From: Lacunisphaera limnophila
Lineage (GTDB): Bacteria; Verrucomicrobiota; Verrucomicrobiia; Opitutales; Opitutaceae
Direction: 5' to 3'
Length of the DNA: 64,000 bases
NCBI RefSeq assembly: GCF_001746835.1
Contig: NZ_CP016094.1
Coordinates: forward strand, 992,001 to 1,056,000
The notes below the pieces were generated by a model, which saw only the letters and a list, made by a program, of their open reading frames with translations, made no database searches and was not told where the DNA came from. Position 1 is the stretch's first letter, and every line of letters starts with the position of its first letter. Below are positions 56,416 to 64,000 of the stretch, in pieces. The position numbers and the translations under genes were made by a program.

Positions 56416-58176
56416 TTACAGCAGCGCCGTGCCCTTCGGCACCTTCACGATGGTCGTGCCGGCGATCTTGTCGTGCCAGCTCTGCTTCTCGTCGTCGAAA
56501 GCCACCCAGATGAAGCCCAACCCGGCCACCGCCAGGGAAAGGAACGCGCCCAGGGCCCGCACCACCGCCACGCTCCAGTCGAGCGGCCGGTCGTCCAGCC
56601 GCACCACTTTCAGGCCGCAGACGATGCCGCCGATGGTCGTGCCCTTGGTGGCCCACATGGCCACGTTGTAAACCGCGAACCACAGCGGGAAGGCTCCGCC
56701 GAAGCTGAAGAGCCAGCCGAGCATGCCTTCGAGCAGACCGAAGAGGATACCCACGAGAACCACGTCCAGCAGCGTCGCGGCGATGCGGATCCAGAACCCG
56801 GCCCGGGGCAGCGTGACCGCTGAGATGACCGGCGGGGCGGCGGAGACCGGCGGCGGCATCGCCTCGGTGGAGCCAGCCAGTCCTGCCACCATCTGGTCGC
56901 GTGCGGCCGGCGCGGGGACCGCCACCGGCTTGGGCGGACGGCTGGCCTCGATCTGGCGGATGATGGTGTAGACCACCACGCCCAGGCCCAGGATACCGAG
57001 CAGCTTGTAAGTGATGAAGCCCAGGACCGGAACCGTGTAGAGCCCGAGCACGATCGTGCCGCCGATCAGCACGCCGAACACCGGATGGGCCAGCGGGCCA
57101 TCACCCAGCAGCTTGGTGAACCGCCGGCCGAGCCAGGCCAGCATCACGATCTTGCCGAAGATGGCGGCGAGGAACAGTCCGAGCGAAAACACCGGGATGA
57201 GCACGAAGCCGATCGCAATGAAACAGAGCAGGGCCAGGAGAATGTAGGCCACGGGCGTGAGCAACAGGGTCAGCAGCGCGGCCAGCAACGAGGAGCCGGG
57301 CCGTTGCTCGAGCGTCTCGGCACACTTCACCACGCCACCCGGGGCCAGCAGGGCGATGAGCACGTAGAAACCAAGAAAGCCTGCGGCCACCATCCAGGCC
57401 CAGAACAGATCACGGTGGAAGGCTAGCGGGCGGGCATAGAGCACGCACTCGGTGAACCAGGTGGTCAGCGCGCTGAAATCGAAATGACGGCCCGCAACGG
57501 CAATGTTCTGCACATTGCCGCGCACCACGGCCTTGGGGTCGCGGGTGATTTGCCCGCCGACGCAGACCATCTCCCCGTCCACAATCGCCTCGGGCCCAAG
57601 CTCGATGTTCCCGAGCACGGCCACCACCTCTCCCTGCACGTGGCCGTTCACATAGGTGTTGCCCATGACCGAGACCACGGAATCGCCCACCGTGCCGCCG
57701 GTCACCCGGCTGCTGCCCAGCACGGAGACCACCGCCTCCTGCACTTTGCCGGCGGAGGTGGAGGAACCGAGGATCGAGATCACCGCCTCGGCCTCATCGC
57801 CCGCCGCCAGAATGCTGTCGCTGCCGAAACTGACCCGCTCGTTGCCCTGCCGGCGCCGCGAGTGCTGCTGTTCAGAATCGGAGTCTTGCTCCTCCGCGAC
57901 GGCAGGTTCCTGCCCTTCGGTCGAGCCCAGCTCGCGCATCTCGCCTTCCGCCGCAACGGGGGCGTCCGCAACTTCCGCTGTCCCTGCCTCCGGCGCGGCT
58001 GTCGATTCAGGCTCGGCGGGGAGCGGGGGGGTGGCGGGGGCTTCCGCCGGCGCGTGGGGGGACTCGAGGGCAACAGGGGCGGGCGTGTTTTCCTGGGCGT
58101 GCGTAACCGGGCCGAGCGTCAGGCCGAGGGTCAGCAGCAGGAACAGAAAAGAGGAGAGGTGACGAACTGTCTTCAT
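56416..58176 (-). CDS. RDD-family membrane protein with bactofilin-like β-repeats
   Basis: A 586-residue protein. It has a signal peptide (HLSSFLFLLLTLGLTLGPVTHA, 6-27) and a Pro/Ala/Glu-rich linker (30-110). A five-unit β-helix-like array follows at about 128-228 (AVISILGSS, AVVSVLGSS, SVVSVMGNT, EVVAVLGNI, GEMVCVGGQ), similar to polymer-forming bactofilin domains. A multi-helix membrane region covers about 257-430, and a C-terminal RDD domain about 455-586 (AGFWIRIAATLLDVVLVG...ATKGTTIGGIVCGLKVV, WHDKIAGTTIV). The start is the ATG at 58176. It is the third gene of the ECF operon, 10 bp after the anti-sigma-like gene, so envelope-stress sensing or response is a reasonable guess. I know of no characterised protein with this order of domains. 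Confidence 0.8.
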   Translation of the reverse strand: MKTVRHLSSFLFLLLTLGLTLGPVTHAQENTPAPVALESPHAPAEAPATPPLPAEPESTAAPEAGTAEVADAPVAAEGEMRELGSTEGQEPAVAEEQDSDSEQQHSRRRQGNERVSFGSDSILAAGDEAEAVISILGSSTSAGKVQEAVVSVLGSSRVTGGTVGDSVVSVMGNTYVNGHVQGEVVAVLGNIELGPEAIVDGEMVCVGGQITRDPKAVVRGNVQNIAVAGRHFDFSALTTWFTECVLYARPLAFHRDLFWAWMVAAGFLGFYVLIALLAPGGVVKCAETLEQRPGSSLLAALLTLLLTPVAYILLALLCFIAIGFVLIPVFSLGLFLAAIFGKIVMLAWLGRRFTKLLGDGPLAHPVFGVLIGGTIVLGLYTVPVLGFITYKLLGILGLGVVVYTIIRQIEASRPPKPVAVPAPAARDQMVAGLAGSTEAMPPPVSAAPPVISAVTLPRAGFWIRIAATLLDVVLVGILFGLLEGMLGWLFSFGGAFPLWFAVYNVAMWATKGTTIGGIVCGLKVVRLDDRPLDWSVAVVRALGAFLSLAVAGLGFIWVAFDDEKQSWHDKIAGTTIVKVPKGTALL

Positions 58177-58186
58177 GGAAAGGATC

Positions 58187-58780
58187 TTAATGATGGCGAT
58201 AGAGGTAGCGGTAGGCGGCGGTGCCGAGACCGACAAAGGTGGCGTACATCGCGGTGACAAAGGCCAGGCCGCCATAGAGCCAGAGCGGCGGGATGCCGGC
58301 GACCAGCTGGTGGATGAAATGGTAGGTCCAGGCGACCGCCCCGGTGAGGCGGGTGATCCAGCCGAAGCCGGAAGCGATTTCCTGCACGACGGCGTCGCCC
58401 GCCGCGCCTTGGCTGAGCAGATAGAAGGCCGCGATGGCCGCACCCGCCACGCCGGTGGCCCCGGCCAGGAAAGCCGCCCGCACGGGCGCGGGCCAGTAGC
58501 TCCAGCTCTTGTGGTACCAGGCGATGGCGGCCCGGCGCTCGATCTCCGCCAGGACTCGGCCCTCGAGGCTGCGCGGGGCGCGGCGCATCGGCAGGGCCCG
58601 CAGTTCGCGGTGGATGCTCGCCTCAAGCTGGGCCGGCGCCAACGCGCCCGCGGTCGTGCGGGCCTCGACGGCGGCCTGGAGGCGCGCCTCAAAACCGGCC
58701 GGCGCCTTCCGCGGCGGCAGGGCCCGCAGTTCGCGGTGGATGAATTTCTCGAGGTCTTCGGGTGACATTTTGGGGTCCAT
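58187..58780 (-). CDS. Membrane protein, probable anti-sigma factor, with duplicated motif
   Basis: A 197-residue protein with two copies of a cytoplasmic motif, IHRELRALPPRKAP (14-27) and IHRELRALPMRRAP (56-69), 42 residues apart. Each is followed by FEARL/LEGRV-type helices. Two membrane helices follow, at about 101-122 and 166-188. It lies 9 bp downstream of the ECF sigma gene and 10 bp upstream of the RDD gene, the classical place of an anti-sigma factor. It lacks a recognisable zinc-binding ZAS motif (HxxxCxxC). The DNA of the two motifs is also nearly identical (CGGCAGGGCCCGCAGTTCGC in both), showing a recent duplication. Anti-sigma function is inferred from position and topology. Confidence 0.65.
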   Translation of the reverse strand: MDPKMSPEDLEKFIHRELRALPPRKAPAGFEARLQAAVEARTTAGALAPAQLEASIHRELRALPMRRAPRSLEGRVLAEIERRAAIAWYHKSWSYWPAPVRAAFLAGATGVAGAAIAAFYLLSQGAAGDAVVQEIASGFGWITRLTGAVAWTYHFIHQLVAGIPPLWLYGGLAFVTAMYATFVGLGTAAYRYLYRHH

Positions 58781-58789
58781 GGGGCACCT

Positions 58790-59407
58790 TCAGGTTTGAA
58801 ATTGTTCGTGGCTGGCGCCGCTGCGCACCAGCACCTTGGCCAGGGCCTCGCGGCCCCGGAGGATGTCGGTCTTCACTTTGCTGAGCGACACGCCGAGCTT
58901 CTTCGCGATGTCCTCGTAGGGCAGGTCCTCGAAATGATAAAGCACCAGCGGGATCCGCTGGTGGTCGGGGAGCTTTTCCAGGGCCCGCTCAATCCATTCG
59001 CGCCGCTCGCTGGAATCGACTCCGCTGAAAAAGGTGTCGGGGGCGGCGAACTCCACTTCCTTCTCCTCACCCTCGTCACTGCGATGCACGAGATCCGAGA
59101 AAAAGCTCCAGCGCTTCTTGTAGCGCTGGATGTGGTTGATCGAAAGGTTGGTCGCCACGGTCTTGAGCCACCCGCCGGCCGTGGGGCTGGAACGGAGATT
59201 GTCGAAGTGCTCGTGGGCCTTGATGAACACATCCTGCGCAATATCCTCCGCCTGCGTCTCGTTGCCAATGAGACGCACGGCCGTGGAATAGACCATGTCT
59301 TGGTAGTTGCGCATGAACGTGGTGAAGTCGAGCGGGGGGGTTATTCCCTGGGTAGGTGTTTGCACTGTGAGATCGTCATTCACGCTAAGAACACGGCGCC
59401 ACGTCAC
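58790..59407 (-). CDS. ECF-type RNA polymerase sigma factor
   Basis: A 205-residue sigma-70 family factor with regions 2 and 4 only. Region 2 lies at about 30-105 (FTTFMRNYQDMVYSTAVRLIGNETQAEDIAQDVFIKAH, WLKTVATNLSINHIQRYKKR). Region 4 lies at about 140-195 (ALEKLPDHQRIPLVLYHFEDLPYEDIAKKLGVSLSKVKTDILRGREAL). An acidic linker (DEGEEKEVEFAAPD) separates them. The start is uncertain: GTG at 59407 and GTG at 59383 are both in frame and no Shine-Dalgarno is clear. First gene of a three-gene operon, divergent from putA; such factors usually drive their own promoter in the 59408-59595 gap. Confidence 0.92.
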   Translation of the reverse strand: MTWRRVLSVNDDLTVQTPTQGITPPLDFTTFMRNYQDMVYSTAVRLIGNETQAEDIAQDVFIKAHEHFDNLRSSPTAGGWLKTVATNLSINHIQRYKKRWSFFSDLVHRSDEGEEKEVEFAAPDTFFSGVDSSERREWIERALEKLPDHQRIPLVLYHFEDLPYEDIAKKLGVSLSKVKTDILRGREALAKVLVRSGASHEQFQT

Positions 59408-59595
59408 CGAGTTGCAGAAAGCTACTACCCCGCAAATCTCTTTGCGCCAAGCTTATAAGAATTTTCCAGGGTAAGACGCCCCCGTTTCTGCGCCCTACCT
59501 AAACACCGGGATTAGGCTGCGTGTTGTCGTAGTCCATGACCGCCGTGCCCTTGCGTATTTATGACACCGGCAAAGACTCGGGCAAAAAATCCCCC

Positions 59596-62577
59596 ATGTC
59601 TGCCTTTCTCCCCCCTGACACCACCCTCGAAAGCGCGATCAAGTCCAAGGGCGAACAGCTCTTCGCCCTCATGGACCAGCAGCCGCCCCCGGCCCTGTTC
59701 TCCAAGAAGGGCGCCTACGCCCGCCTGATGGAGTGGTCCATGAAGGACCCCGTCTTCAAGACCCAGCTCTTCCGCTTCGTCGACGTCCTGCCCTCGCTGA
59801 ACTCGTCCGCCGAGATCGTCCGCCACCTGCAGGAATACCTCGGCGACAAGGCCGTCGAGCTCAACCCCGCCCTCAAGGCCGGCCTCGCCGCCTCCTCCTT
59901 CGCCCCCGCCCTCGTCGCCACGCCGGTCAAGGCGCAGATCGTGGACATGGCCAGCCAGTTCGTCGCCGGCGAAACCGGCGAGGACCTGCTCAAGCAGATC
60001 AAACGCAACACCAAGCTCGGCCTCGCCACCACCATCGACCTCCTCGGCGAGACCGTCCTCAACGACGCCGAGGCCGACGTGTTCCTCCAGCGCAACCTCG
60101 AGATCCTCGACTCGGTCTCGAAGTTCTACGCGAAGGAGCCGACGCCCTCCTTCAGCGACCTCGGACCCAAGGGGCCCCTGCCCCGCCTCAATCTCTCGGT
60201 CAAGATCTCCGCCCTCACCCCCGACGTCCACCCGGCCGACCCGGAGAATTCCATCGCCGCGCTCAAGGAGCGCTTCCGCCCGATTCTCCGCCGCGCCGCC
60301 GCGGTCGGCGCGCTCATCAACTTCGACATGGAGAGCTACAAGCTGAAGGACCTCACCCTCCAGCTCTTCAAGTCCATCTTCGAGGAGCCCGAGTTCCGTC
60401 AGCAGCCGGCCATCGGCATCGCCATCCAGGCCTACCTGCGCGACTGCGAGTCCGACCTCCGGGACCTCGTCGCCTGGGCCCGCCGGCACAACCGCCCGCT
60501 CAGCGTCCGCCTCGTCAAGGGCGCCTACTGGGACTACGAGACCATCATCGCCCAGCAGCGCGACTGGCCGGTCCCGGTCTGGCAGAAGAAGCCCGAGTCC
60601 GACGCCAACTACGAGAAGCTCTCCCTTTTCCTGCTCGAGAACATCGACATCGTCACGCCGAACTTCGCCTCGCACAACGTCCGCTCCTGCGCCCACGTCA
60701 TCGCGCAGGCCGAGCGCCTCGGCATCGACCCGCGCGCCTACGAGTTCCAGGCGCTCTACGGCATGGCCGACGAGCTGAAGTTGTCGCTCCTCCAGATGGG
60801 CCACCGCGTCCGCGAATACTGCGCCATCGGCGAACTGCTCCCCGGCATGGCCTACCTCGTCCGCCGCCTCCTCGAGAACACTTCCAACGAGGGCTTCCTC
60901 CGCATCAAGAACATGGGCGAGGCCACCAAGGACCAGCTCCTCGGCAACCCCGTCAACGCCATCGCCGCCGCACCCGAACCGCTGGCACGCAAGCCGCATG
61001 CCGCCGGCGCCTTCGTCAATGCCGCCAACACCGACTACACGCAGGCCGCCAACCGCGACAAGCAGCGCGCCGCGCTCACCGCCTGCACGGCGCAGCTCGG
61101 CAAGAAGTGGCCGCTGATCATCAACGGTAAGAAGATTACCGACCGCGCCTACATTCCTTCCGTCAACCCGGCCAAGCCCTCGCAAATCATCGGGTCCTGG
61201 GCCCGCGCCACCGTCGCCGACGCCGAGTCCGCCGTCGCGGCCTCCGTGGCCGCTTTCCCGAAATGGCGCAGCACGCCAATCGACGACCGCGCCAGGATCC
61301 TCGAGCGCGCCGCCGACCTCATGGAGTCGCGCCGCCTCGAGCTGAATTCCCTCCTCATCCTCGAAGCCGGCAAGCCCTGGATCGAGGCCGACGGCGACAT
61401 TTCCGAGGCGATCGACTTCTGCCGCTTCTACGCCGTCGAGATGCGCAAGCTCGCGAAGCCCGTTGTCACCCAGTCCGTCCCCGGCGAGCGCTGCGTGCAG
61501 ACCTGGACGCCCCGCGGCGTCGGCGTCGCGATCGCGCCGTGGAACTTCCCGTTGGCCATTCTCACCGGCCTCGTCGTCGCCCCGCTCGTCGCGGGCAACT
61601 GCGTCATCATGAAACCCGCCGAGCAGACGTCCGTCATCGGCGCCGTGCTGATGGACCTCCTCGTCGAATCCGGCGTCCCCGCCGGCGTGCTGCACTTCGT
61701 CCCCGGCTTCGGCGAAGACGTCGGAGCCCACCTGGTCGGCCACCCGCAGGTCGATTTCGTCGCCTTCACCGGCTCGCGCGCCGTCGGCTGCAAGATCTGG
61801 GAAACCGCCGGTAAGACCCAACCCGGCCAGCAGACCCTGAAGAAGGTCGTCTGCGAGATGGGCGGCAAGAACGCGCTCGTCATCGACAACGACGCCGACC
61901 TCGACGAAGCCATCCCGGCCGCGCTCTACAGCGCCTTCGGTTTCAGCGGCCAGAAATGCTCCGCACTTTCCCGCCTGATCGTTCTCGACGAGGTGTATGA
62001 CCATTTCATCGAGCGCTTCGTCTCGGCCTGCGGGTCGTATCCCATCGGCGACCCGGCCCAGCCCGGCACCATCCTCGGCCCGGTGATCGACGCCGACGCG
62101 CAGAAGAAAATCCTCGGCATAATCGAACAGGGCAAAAAGGAGGCGAAGCTCGCCTTCCAAGGCACCGCACCCGCCGAAGGCTACTTTGTGCCGGCGACCG
62201 TCTTCGTGAACGTAAAGCCGGAGCACAGCATCGCCCGCGAGGAGATCTTCGGGCCGGTCGTCGCCGTCCTCCGCGCCAAGAACCTCGACGAGGCCTTCGC
62301 CCTCGTGAACGGCACTGACTACGCCCTCACCGGCGGCCTCTTCTCCCGCAGCCCGAAGGCCTTGGAGCGCGCCCAAAACGAGATGCTCGTCGGCAACCTC
62401 TACCTCAACCGCGCCTGCACCGGCGCCATCGTCGAGCGCCACCCGTTCGGCGGCTTCAAGATGTCCGGGGGCGGCACCAAGGCCGGCGGCAAGGGTTATC
62501 TCGAGAATTTCCTCTTCCCCCGCTCGGTCGCCGAGAACGTCATGCGCCGCGGCTTCACTCCCCCGGAGGAAGCCTGA
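59596..62577 (+). CDS. putA: Bifunctional proline dehydrogenase/glutamate semialdehyde dehydrogenase
   Basis: A 993-residue flavoenzyme and aldehyde dehydrogenase converting proline to glutamate. The PRODH barrel covers about 60-440 (PRLNLSVKISALTP, NFDMESYKLKDLTL, RPLSVRLVKGAYWDYE, FASHNVRSCAHVI, YEFQALYGMADELK). The ALDH half covers about 480-985 (GVGVAIAPWNFPLAILTG, VCEMGGKNALVIDNDADLDEA). The catalytic cysteine is C788 in FGFSGQKCSALSR. There is no N-terminal DNA-binding domain, so it is not the trifunctional repressor form. I start at the ATG at 59596 (MSAFLPPDTTLESAI); 59536 would add 20 residues. It is convergent with the Nramp-like gene, 6 bp away. Confidence 0.94.
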   Translation: MSAFLPPDTTLESAIKSKGEQLFALMDQQPPPALFSKKGAYARLMEWSMKDPVFKTQLFRFVDVLPSLNSSAEIVRHLQEYLGDKAVELNPALKAGLAASSFAPALVATPVKAQIVDMASQFVAGETGEDLLKQIKRNTKLGLATTIDLLGETVLNDAEADVFLQRNLEILDSVSKFYAKEPTPSFSDLGPKGPLPRLNLSVKISALTPDVHPADPENSIAALKERFRPILRRAAAVGALINFDMESYKLKDLTLQLFKSIFEEPEFRQQPAIGIAIQAYLRDCESDLRDLVAWARRHNRPLSVRLVKGAYWDYETIIAQQRDWPVPVWQKKPESDANYEKLSLFLLENIDIVTPNFASHNVRSCAHVIAQAERLGIDPRAYEFQALYGMADELKLSLLQMGHRVREYCAIGELLPGMAYLVRRLLENTSNEGFLRIKNMGEATKDQLLGNPVNAIAAAPEPLARKPHAAGAFVNAANTDYTQAANRDKQRAALTACTAQLGKKWPLIINGKKITDRAYIPSVNPAKPSQIIGSWARATVADAESAVAASVAAFPKWRSTPIDDRARILERAADLMESRRLELNSLLILEAGKPWIEADGDISEAIDFCRFYAVEMRKLAKPVVTQSVPGERCVQTWTPRGVGVAIAPWNFPLAILTGLVVAPLVAGNCVIMKPAEQTSVIGAVLMDLLVESGVPAGVLHFVPGFGEDVGAHLVGHPQVDFVAFTGSRAVGCKIWETAGKTQPGQQTLKKVVCEMGGKNALVIDNDADLDEAIPAALYSAFGFSGQKCSALSRLIVLDEVYDHFIERFVSACGSYPIGDPAQPGTILGPVIDADAQKKILGIIEQGKKEAKLAFQGTAPAEGYFVPATVFVNVKPEHSIAREEIFGPVVAVLRAKNLDEAFALVNGTDYALTGGLFSRSPKALERAQNEMLVGNLYLNRACTGAIVERHPFGGFKMSGGGTKAGGKGYLENFLFPRSVAENVMRRGFTPPEEA

Positions 62578-62583
62578 TGCCTC

Positions 62584-63930
62584 TCACCCCCGCAAGGCGC
62601 TGATGACCTGGTAGAGGCCCAGGGCGGCCATCAAGGTGGAGGCGATGATCAGGCTGACGACGGAGAACCGGCCGGCCCGCAGGTCGCGGTGTGGGTTGGT
62701 GAAGTGATAGTAGATGGCCGCCCCCGCGAGGAACGGCAGCATCAGCCCCTGCCCCACCGCGCCGATGAAGACGAGGCTGACCGGGGCGCCGACCAGCATG
62801 AACACCGTCGTGAACGCCACCGGCAGCGCCACGCACATGTATTTCAACCAGCGCAGTCGCTCGGCGCTGTCCCGGTAACGCTTGATCTTGAAGAGATCCA
62901 GCGCGTCGACCGCCAGGCGCGCATTGGAGGCCGTCGCCCCGAAGATCGTTGAGTAGAGCACCGCAAACGCGCCAACCAGGAACATCCAGAAGCTCCATTC
63001 GCCGAAGACCTCGCGATACATGAGCGACAGGGTCTCGATCATCTGCGAGTTCTCCACTTTCACGTTCTTCGCGTACAGAATCGCTGCACCGAGCAGGTAA
63101 AACGCCAGCGTAGTGCTCGTGTAGAGGCCGAAGGAGACCCAGGCATCCAGGCGCATGATCTTCAGCCACCCTTTGGCGTTCTCCCGCCAGGCCGCGGTGC
63201 CGTCATCCGGCCCGATGTTCTTCGCGTAGCCTTTCTCGAGGCACCAATAGGGATAATAGATCAGCTCCGACGCACCGACGCCGATGATGCCGAAGGCCGC
63301 GAACGCGGTGACCAACTTGTCCGGCAGACCCAGGGTGAAGCCGGAGGCCAGCTGCGCGCCGGTCACGGCGTAGGTGGTCTTCTGCAGCAGCCCGACCGCA
63401 ATCAGCGTCGCGAGGGTAAATAGGGCCACGAACGCCGTGGACAGGTTTTCCACCAGCTTGTACCGCCCGACCACGAGCAGCACGGCGCAGCTCCCGCCGA
63501 TCAGCACCGCCAGCAGGTTGATCGGGAGAGTCATCCCGCCGAGCGCAAAGACGCGCGCCACCCCGCCCACCATCCCCGCCACCTGGAAGACGAGCGACAG
63601 GTACATCGCCAGCCACAGCCAGAGCACCCACGAAACCACCGCCCGCGGACCGGGCAGGGTATTGAGCGACGCCAGGGTCGTCTGGCCGCGCAGCACGGCA
63701 TGGCGGCCGAGCTCGATCTGCACGAAAACCTTCAGCAGGCAGCCCAGGATGATGAACCAAAGCAGCTTGAACCCGGCCTCCGCCCCGAGCTTGGGGGTGA
63801 CAATCAGCTCACCGGAGCCGACGATCACCGCGCTGATGATCAGGCCGGGGCCGAGTTGGCGCAGGACGCCGCCCAGCGAACGGGGCGGCGGCATACGTCC
63901 GGGGGGTACAGCCGGCGTGGAGGCACTCAT
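62584..63930 (-). CDS. Nramp-fold transporter lacking the canonical metal-binding motif
   Basis: A 448-residue integral membrane protein of the Nramp/APC superfamily with about eleven hydrophobic segments. The first helix reads LGPGLIISAVIVGSGELIVTPKLGAEAG: the GPG start fits Nramp, but the DPGN motif that binds divalent metal in true MntH proteins is replaced by GSGE. The sixth-helix region (GIIGVGASELIYYPYW) lacks the usual methionine-containing MPH motif. This places it in a divergent Nramp-related group whose substrate is not established; some Nramp-related proteins move Mg2+ or other solutes. No MntR site is evident. It is convergent with putA. A short open frame ending at 63968 may be an upstream gene. 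Confidence 0.85.
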   Translation of the reverse strand: MSASTPAVPPGRMPPPRSLGGVLRQLGPGLIISAVIVGSGELIVTPKLGAEAGFKLLWFIILGCLLKVFVQIELGRHAVLRGQTTLASLNTLPGPRAVVSWVLWLWLAMYLSLVFQVAGMVGGVARVFALGGMTLPINLLAVLIGGSCAVLLVVGRYKLVENLSTAFVALFTLATLIAVGLLQKTTYAVTGAQLASGFTLGLPDKLVTAFAAFGIIGVGASELIYYPYWCLEKGYAKNIGPDDGTAAWRENAKGWLKIMRLDAWVSFGLYTSTTLAFYLLGAAILYAKNVKVENSQMIETLSLMYREVFGEWSFWMFLVGAFAVLYSTIFGATASNARLAVDALDLFKIKRYRDSAERLRWLKYMCVALPVAFTTVFMLVGAPVSLVFIGAVGQGLMLPFLAGAAIYYHFTNPHRDLRAGRFSVVSLIIASTLMAALGLYQVISALRG

Positions 63931-64000
63931 GGGGTGCCGGACACTGGGGCGAAAAACACCCCGGCCGTCAATGCCCCATGCCCGTCTGGTGCTCCTGGAT

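Noticed and set aside
59512-62442. A 976-codon minus-strand frame opposite putA
   Set aside because: Antisense shadow with low-complexity composition; putA is fully supported.
63968-64000. Possible last ten codons of a further minus-strand gene (ending in GMGH and a stop)
   Set aside because: Plausible position 37 bp before the Nramp-like start, but ten codons are too few to support a call.

Overview
The window is about 64 kb of high-GC chromosomal DNA from a Gram-negative bacterium. Several features point to the Verrucomicrobiota, probably an Opitutaceae relative: three PEP-CTERM surface proteins, two large TonB-dependent receptors with a conserved LEKFVV segment, an Mla-type lipid transport operon, a b558-type succinate dehydrogenase anchor and a homospermidine synthase. 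This placement is inference from gene content; there is no rRNA gene in the window. It reads as core and niche chromosome. I see no prophage, transposase, integrase or CRISPR array.

Layout. 1-9 kb: a partial sdhC, a membrane-anchored TPR protein, a translationally overlapping pair of paralogous PEP-CTERM genes, a PaaK/CapK-like adenylate-forming enzyme, a NUDIX hydrolase, a LysM protein, tRNA-Pro(TGG), a third PEP-CTERM gene and a YfgM-like membrane protein. 9-16 kb: carB-purU, a GspF/PilC-like protein followed by an NtrC-type response regulator whose AAA+ ATPase looks degenerate, and tRNA-Gly(TCC). 16-22 kb: a giant propeller-type hybrid histidine kinase, a LuxR-type regulator convergent with it, rsmE and rsmD. 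22-26 kb: an operon made of an unrecognised secreted protein built on repeated WPF/WPL motifs, coupled to mlaE-mlaF-mlaD. 26-35 kb: a PQQ-like propeller protein, a TonB-dependent receptor and a tight operon of a solute-binding protein, a LytS-like kinase and a LytTR regulator.

35-46 kb is an arginine and polyamine block. On the minus strand rplM-rpsI end in a good terminator and are followed by argC-argJ-hss-odc-argB-argD-argF. argG lies beyond a convergent pseudopilin gene. The two polyamine genes inside the run would convert ornithine to putrescine and then to sym-homospermidine, so ornithine supply and use are encoded together. 46-51 kb: DUF423, a CCA-adding enzyme with an HD domain, transaldolase and a GH20-like glycosidase. 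51-64 kb: a second TonB-dependent receptor, purE-purK, an ECF sigma factor with a membrane anti-sigma-like protein and an RDD/bactofilin-like protein, bifunctional putA, and an Nramp-fold transporter lacking the usual metal-binding motif.

Most interesting are the WPF/WPL-repeat protein coupled to mlaEFD, the solute-binding protein/LytS/LytTR operon, the ECF module with a duplicated cytoplasmic motif, the degenerate NtrC protein, and several non-coding elements: REP-like palindromes, a 70-bp inverted repeat, and a recurring motif beginning TTTGCGACGAAACGCC in intergenic regions.
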